Positions 8,176 through 11,796 of a stretch of DNA of 11,796 bases are shown one piece after another. The translations under genes were made by a program, and so were the position numbers. Under the pieces are notes generated by a model. It was not told the origin of the DNA. It saw nothing but the letters and a program-made list of their open reading frames with translations, and ran no database searches. Source of the stretch: Flavobacterium sp. (GTDB lineage: Bacteria; Bacteroidota; Bacteroidia; Flavobacteriales; Flavobacteriaceae); contig JASLHL010000271.1 of the NCBI GenBank assembly GCA_030152225.1, positions 1 to 11,796 on the forward strand. The letters run 5' to 3'. Each line of letters opens with the position of its first letter. Positions within the stretch are counted from its first letter, which is position 1.

Positions 8176-8200
8176 GGGAAATGGGAAATGGGAAATGGGA
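8176..8200. repeat. Heptamer tandem repeat GGGAAAT
   Basis: Three exact head-to-tail copies of GGGAAAT plus a partial GGGA, 25 bp in all, start 28 bp after the AraC-type stop codon. Short exact arrays like this change copy number by replication slippage. No reading frame of biological interest runs through it. Confidence 0.9.
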
Positions 8201-8287
8201 GAAGAGTAGAATGTACTGGTGAACAAATCACGCAATTAAAAGAACATCTTCTTTGTATTGAAAATTTCACTCATTACCCTTTTCCCA

Positions 8288-8328
8288 TCACCACTTTCCA
8301 CTCACCACTCACCACTTTCCACTCACCA
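8288..8328. repeat. Tandem 20-bp direct repeat spanning the menC stop
   Basis: The same 20-bp sequence (beginning TCACCACTTTCC) occurs at 8288-8307 and 8309-8328 with one base between, a 21-bp period. On the minus strand the 8309-8328 copy encodes the last residues of MenC and its TGA stop. The second copy keeps the same frame and carries a second TGA at 8290-8288. Confidence 0.9.
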
Positions 8329-9340
8329 ATTCAGGATTATACCACAACTGTCCTTGTTTAACTTCCAGTGGAGAATCAAAATTATTGGTAAAGAGCGCTC
8401 CTGTTCCCAATCCTTGAGGCATCGGATTATGGAGCGTAAATGTCCATTGAGCGATGGCATTCAATCCGATATTGCTTTCTAGGGCGGAGGTAATCCACCA
8501 TTTAATTTGCAGTTTTTCAGCAATTTCGATCCATTCTTGACTTCCTTTAAAACCGCCGATTAAACTGGGTTTTAAAATAATATACTGTGGGCGTATTGCC
8601 TCTAAGAGAGCTACTTTATCGTTATAAGCTGTCACACCAATTAATTCTTCGTCTAAGGCGATGGGTAGCGGTGTTGTTTGGCATAAAGCTGCCATTTGCG
8701 GCACCTGTTGTTGTTTAATGGGCTGTTCAATGCTATGCAAATCTAATTGGGCTAATTGAGCCAATTTATCGGGTGCATCTGCAACTGTAAATCCACCATT
8801 TGCATCGACGCGAAGTTCAATTTGATCAGCCGTAAAGTATTTTCGGATATCGTGTAAAAGGCTAATTTCTGCATCAAAATCTATAGCGCCAATTTTTAAT
8901 TTGACACAGGTAAACCCCTGTGCAATTTTCTCGTCAATCTGCTCTTTCATGAAGATTTCCTCCCCCATCCAAACCAGGCCATTAATCGGGATTGCTGCTG
9001 TACCTTCCACAAAGGCAGAGGGAAAAAGAACAAAAGGATGAGCACTAGCCAAAGACAAAAAGGCTTGTTCTACCCCAAATTGAATAGAAGGCCAATCGCG
9101 GAGCTCTTCCCATAGCGCCTCTTTTCCCAGGTGAATGTGATCGACTACCCACTGTAGTTTTGCTTCATAGTTGGGACGATCATCAAAACTAAGCGTGCGC
9201 AGTATTCCGCACTCTCCTATTCCTATTTTGCCTTTTTCCTCTATTTTAAGCAACCAAGTCTCCTTTTCTGTCATTACACCCCTAGACGTAGCTGAAGGTC
9301 TCTTAAAACGTAAAATATGCTTGCTATACGTCGCTTTCAT
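8309..9340 (-). CDS. menC: o-Succinylbenzoate synthase (MenC)
   Basis: This 343-residue enolase-superfamily enzyme dehydrates SHCHC to o-succinylbenzoate in menaquinone synthesis. The superfamily active site is complete. The K-x-K pair is K147/K149 in VKLKIG. The Mg2+ ligands are D179 in RVDANGG, E205 in SIEQP and D230 in IALDEEL. The opposite catalytic lysine is K257 in ILKPSLIGG, and SALESN (285-290) follows. Spacing matches E. coli MenC (K131/K133, D161, E190, D213, K235). Dipeptide epimerases and N-acylamino acid racemases share this scaffold, but the menA neighbour makes MenC the best call. It is the last gene of the operon, starting 7 nt after the hydrolase stop. The final codons, LVSGKW and the TGA, lie in an intergenic repeat, so this C-terminus is probably not ancestral. 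Confidence 0.92.
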   Translation of the reverse strand: MKATYSKHILRFKRPSATSRGVMTEKETWLLKIEEKGKIGIGECGILRTLSFDDRPNYEAKLQWVVDHIHLGKEALWEELRDWPSIQFGVEQAFLSLASAHPFVLFPSAFVEGTAAIPINGLVWMGEEIFMKEQIDEKIAQGFTCVKLKIGAIDFDAEISLLHDIRKYFTADQIELRVDANGGFTVADAPDKLAQLAQLDLHSIEQPIKQQQVPQMAALCQTTPLPIALDEELIGVTAYNDKVALLEAIRPQYIILKPSLIGGFKGSQEWIEIAEKLQIKWWITSALESNIGLNAIAQWTFTLHNPMPQGLGTGALFTNNFDSPLEVKQGQLWYNPELVSGKW

Positions 9341-9347
9341 CTTTCAT

Positions 9348-10034
9348 TTATAACGTTAAACTCTCTCCAATGGACAAAAGCATTAAATCTTTTCCTTTTT
9401 CAAAGAAAACGCGTTTGGCCTCCTCATGGTCAATTTCGATATAGCCAAACGTATCAAAGTGATACCCGAGTACTTTATCGCATTTAACAAAATCGGACGC
9501 CACAACAGCTTCCTCTACCCCCATGGTAAAATTGCTTCCTATGGGAAACACAGCTAAGTCCAACGAAGTAAAAAGCGGAATCAGTTTCATGTCCATCGTC
9601 AACGAAGTATCTCCCGCGATGTAGATATTTTTGTTTTTACTCTCGATAACAAAGCCCCCAGGTTGTCCGCCATAGCTTCCATCAGGAAAAGAACTCGAAT
9701 GGATCGCTGGTGTGTATTTTACTTTACCAAAGTCAAACTGCCAACTACCACCGTGATTCATCGGATGAGCATTGAATCCCTTTGCTTCATAATGGCCTGC
9801 AATTTCTGCATTGGACACAATAATCGCCTCGGGGTTATTTTTTACAATTAGCTCTACATCGGCAATGTGATCCCCATGTGCATGGGTCAATAAAATATAA
9901 TCTGCTTTTATTTCTTCTACGTTGATTTCTTTTGCTTGAGGCAAAGGATTCCCCGTGATAAAAGGATCGACGATTAAGTGAATATCTTCGATTTGGATGC
10001 CTAAACAAGCATGTCCGTAATACGTTATTTTCAT
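9348..10034 (-). CDS. UPF0173-family metal-dependent hydrolase (metallo-beta-lactamase fold)
   Basis: This 228-residue metallo-beta-lactamase-fold protein resembles the UPF0173/YtkL group in length and motifs. Features are the N-terminal YYGHA with H8, D23 in VDPF, the metal motif T-HAHGDH (H51, H53, D55, H56), H112 in AIHSSS, IAGDT with the bridging D142, FPIGSNFTMG (163-172), and the last metal ligand H192 in GYHFDTFG. It probably binds two metal ions and hydrolyses an ester, thioester or similar bond in the cytoplasm; the substrate is not known. It sits between menA (10 nt gap) and menC (7 nt gap) on one strand, so it is surely co-transcribed with them. That suggests a link to menaquinone metabolism, for example thioester cleavage, or simple hitch-hiking of a housekeeping gene. 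Confidence 0.9.
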   Translation of the reverse strand: MKITYYGHACLGIQIEDIHLIVDPFITGNPLPQAKEINVEEIKADYILLTHAHGDHIADVELIVKNNPEAIIVSNAEIAGHYEAKGFNAHPMNHGGSWQFDFGKVKYTPAIHSSSFPDGSYGGQPGGFVIESKNKNIYIAGDTSLTMDMKLIPLFTSLDLAVFPIGSNFTMGVEEAVVASDFVKCDKVLGYHFDTFGYIEIDHEEAKRVFFEKGKDLMLLSIGESLTL

Positions 10035-10044
10035 AATTTTTATT

Positions 10045-10956
10045 TTATAAGATTAAAGCTAAGGAAAAAAGTACAGAAACCAAAAACGTACTTAGAGCAA
10101 CGATTTTCATTTGACTATCCAAGGCTTTGGGATCTGTGTTGTTTTTTACAAAAACGAGGTGTTTCAACAAGGGAATATACCCTAAGACAAACGCAAAATT
10201 CCACAGGGATTTTTGGCTGTGTACGGCATAGACCACAAAAGCAAGTAACGCAAATAAAACGATGCAGTAATGGTAGCGTTTAGCCTGTTGTCTTCCCAAT
10301 TTAACCGCCAGCGTATTTTTACCGACTAGCTTATCCGCATCTAGGTCGCGCATATTATTAATATTCAAAACAGCAATACTCAAATTACCTACAGCTACTG
10401 CTGGTAGGATTACCCATGGATCTAGTTGCTGACCATACAGGTAAAAACTTCCAATCACGCTGACGAGTCCAAAAAAGATAAACACAAACAAATCACCTAA
10501 CCCTCTGTATCCATAGGCAGATTGTCCGACGGTATATTTAATTGCCGCAGCAACACAACCTATACCCAAGACAAAGAAAAACAAGGAAGTAAAAAAGTGA
10601 TCTTTTCCAAAGGAGAGATAAATCAAAACTAAAGCCGAAATAAGGGATAATCCTGCCGTATAAATAATACCTTTTTTCAACTCTTCTTTTGTGAGTAATC
10701 CACTTTGTAACGCCCGCTGAGGTCCCAATCTATTTTCGTTGTCTGTTCCCTTGACTCCATCGCCATAATCATTGGCAAAATTGGATAGGATCTGAAACAA
10801 CAATGTTGTCAAAATAGCAAAGGCAAAAATGAGATAAAAATGCGGGTGATTCCCAAAGTAAGGAAATGCACAAGCAGATCCCACAATGATTCCCGAAATA
10901 GACAAAGGTAAGGTGCGCAATCTTGCGGCAGAAATCCAAGTTTTCGTTTTAGACAT
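10045..10956 (-). CDS. menA: 1,4-dihydroxy-2-naphthoate polyprenyltransferase (MenA)
   Basis: This 303-residue UbiA-superfamily membrane enzyme joins a polyprenyl chain to 1,4-dihydroxy-2-naphthoate, giving demethylmenaquinone. The first Asp-rich motif, NFANDYGDG (59-67), binds Mg2+-diphosphate, and the second is NNMRDLDADKLVGKNTLAV (200-218). The stretch YTVGQSAYGYRGLGDL (141-156) is characteristic of MenA rather than UbiA. Hydrophobic segments near 15-30, 40-58, 98-115, 121-138, 153-174, 181-198, 228-245, 252-269 and 284-302 fit the nine-helix UbiA fold. It is the first gene of the minus-strand operon. The ATG at 10956 lies 48 nt below a TAnnTTTG box; a nearby ATG at 10960 is out of frame. 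All key residues are intact and the length is typical. Confidence 0.95.
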   Translation of the reverse strand: MSKTKTWISAARLRTLPLSISGIIVGSACAFPYFGNHPHFYLIFAFAILTTLLFQILSNFANDYGDGVKGTDNENRLGPQRALQSGLLTKEELKKGIIYTAGLSLISALVLIYLSFGKDHFFTSLFFFVLGIGCVAAAIKYTVGQSAYGYRGLGDLFVFIFFGLVSVIGSFYLYGQQLDPWVILPAVAVGNLSIAVLNINNMRDLDADKLVGKNTLAVKLGRQQAKRYHYCIVLFALLAFVVYAVHSQKSLWNFAFVLGYIPLLKHLVFVKNNTDPKALDSQMKIVALSTFLVSVLFSLALIL

Positions 10957-11796
10957 ACATGCAAACTTTCAAAAAAATAAAACAGTCCCTATGGGCTATT
11001 TGCGCAAAATTAAGGATAAAAAAATTGTAAACACGAAGGAGATCTAACTTTTACTTCACGCAAAACAGCAGCAGTAAAGTCGAGGAAAAAGCGACAACTA
11101 ACGTCAAATTAAGAATAGTACTATTTAGACCTAAACACACTTCACTTTTAATTACAAAATCTTAAAGTTAAGCTTTAATACAAAGCACTTAATCTATAAT
11201 AAAATCGAATTACAACGCAAGTTGATCAAAAAAACAAGCAAGCAATAATGCACTTAAAGCGATTTAATTCAACTTCTATTTTTACTTTAAAATAAACTAT
11301 ATATATACTTAGAAATCAATTAAATAATACAGTATATTTCTACCCATAACCTTATGTTATGATATATTTTAGCTCTTTATTGAGGTTAAAATGATGTATC
11401 TTGCTAACAAAAAAAGTATCTAAAATAAAAAGTTACGGAAAAACATTAACAATAAAAACAAAACGAATAGCCGATTATTTTTTGTCCTAATCACGCATAC
11501 AAAGTTCAGCTATTTTACTTCTTTCACTTCCTATACTATCGTTTTCAAAACACCAATACCACACTTTTTACCTACAAAAAACCGGTTGTATTCCCTACTA
11601 CTCCCTTTGCGAAACCATCAAAAAGAATGTAAATCAACGGCAATACTCACGCTGAACATGTGGCAAAAGTAGCCATTCAGCCTACTTCTTTTTAACCAAC
11701 TAGCCCTTAGTAAAAGAGCGATAAGCGTAAAAAATGGTTCAGCCAAAAAGCAAAAACAAAGGCGACTTGGGGTAAAAATCGAGACGCCTATACAGC
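10957..11796. other. Gene-free AT-rich region to the right edge
   Basis: No convincing gene is visible in these 840 bases on either strand. The left end holds the menA leader and promoter. From about 11220 to 11460 the DNA is only about 22% GC by hand count, with a TA run near 11298-11308 and short palindromes: AATAGTACTATT (11114-11125), TTAAAG/CTTTAA (11162-11178) and CATAAC/GTTATG (11345-11361). From 11581 to the edge GC rises to about 42%. There the minus strand stays open for 58 codons (11794 to a stop at 11618), without clear coding character. This may be a large regulatory or untranslated region, an intergenic repeat, or a decayed gene. Confidence 0.55.
11005..11012 (-). promoter_or_regulatory. 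Candidate -7 box of the men operon
   Basis: On the minus strand this reads TAATTTTG, an exact match to TAnnTTTG, 48 nt upstream of the menA start codon. No TTG is found at -33 distance, so the match is one-sided. It would drive menA, the UPF0173 gene and menC together, since their gaps are only 7-10 nt. Confidence 0.45.

Larger units (their letters stand above)
8149..8330. repeat. Composite repeat island between convergent genes
   Basis: This stretch joins the ends of the AraC-type gene and menC. Its left part is G/A-rich on the plus strand, with GTGA-like motifs and a heptamer array. Its right part is C/T-rich, with two copies of a 20-bp unit. The parts are roughly inverted: TGGTGGAGAAGGGAAATGGG (8166-8185) is an imperfect complement of 8277-8293. 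A small AAAGAA/TTCTTT hairpin (8239-8254) lies in the middle. No intrinsic terminator is visible for either gene, so the folded repeat may separate the two transcripts. The pattern looks like an intergenic repetitive element rather than a gene. Confidence 0.7.

Noticed and set aside
8149..8330. CRISPR array
   Set aside because: The units are adjacent or separated by one base, with no unique spacers of constant length and no cas genes nearby.
8161..8361. 66-codon plus-strand open frame starting at GTG
   Set aside because: It is a translation of the repeat island (MGNG- and HSPLTTFHSP-like runs) and overlaps the end of menC; it shows no coding character.
10011..10283. 90-codon plus-strand open frame opposite menA
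   Set aside because: It is antisense to menA and the UPF0173 start; the product has no recognisable domain while menA is clearly real.
11618..11794. Possible partial gene running in from the right edge on the minus strand
   Set aside because: It has 58 open codons but no recognisable domain and no good internal start near the edge; kept only as part of the gene-free region observation.

Overview
The window looks like chromosomal DNA of a Bacteroidota species, most likely Flavobacteriaceae (Flavobacterium/Myroides-like). The basis is moderate-to-low GC, very AT-rich intergenic DNA, A-rich starts without Shine-Dalgarno sequences, and TAnnTTTG boxes typical of the Bacteroidota sigma factor upstream of several genes. 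The genus is inferred, not proven.

Layout, left to right. (1) 21-788, minus strand: a GNAT-type acetyltransferase. (2) 789-1107: a divergent promoter region with a TAnnTTTG box for each flanking gene and a 24-bp inverted repeat just upstream of the marR-type box. (3) 1108-7032, plus strand: a tight four-gene beta-oxidation operon of MarR regulator, fadN (3-hydroxyacyl-CoA dehydrogenase/enoyl-CoA hydratase), fadA (thiolase) and fadE (acyl-CoA dehydrogenase). It ends in a strong intrinsic terminator at 7064-7105. (4) 7106-7278: an AT-rich leader with a direct repeat and a palindrome, followed by an AraC-family regulator (7279-8148). (5) 8149-8330: a repeat island between convergent genes, which supplies the last codons and the stop of menC. 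(6) 8309-10956, minus strand: a menaquinone gene cluster transcribed menA, UPF0173 metal-dependent hydrolase, menC, with 7-10 nt gaps. (7) 10957-11796: 840 bases with no convincing gene, very AT-rich in the middle and less so toward the right edge.

How the genes work together. FadE makes trans-2-enoyl-CoA. FadN hydrates it and oxidises the product to 3-ketoacyl-CoA. FadA cleaves that to acetyl-CoA and a shortened acyl-CoA. The co-transcribed MarR protein probably represses the operon through the inverted repeat and is released by a fatty acid or acyl-CoA signal (inference). MenC makes o-succinylbenzoate and MenA prenylates 1,4-dihydroxy-2-naphthoate, so the right-hand operon supplies menaquinone for respiration. 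The UPF0173 hydrolase between them has no established step.

Most of the window is conventional metabolism. I see no strong evidence for a new multi-gene system. The best leads are the UPF0173 protein in the men operon, the repeat island overrunning menC, and the candidate MarR operator.
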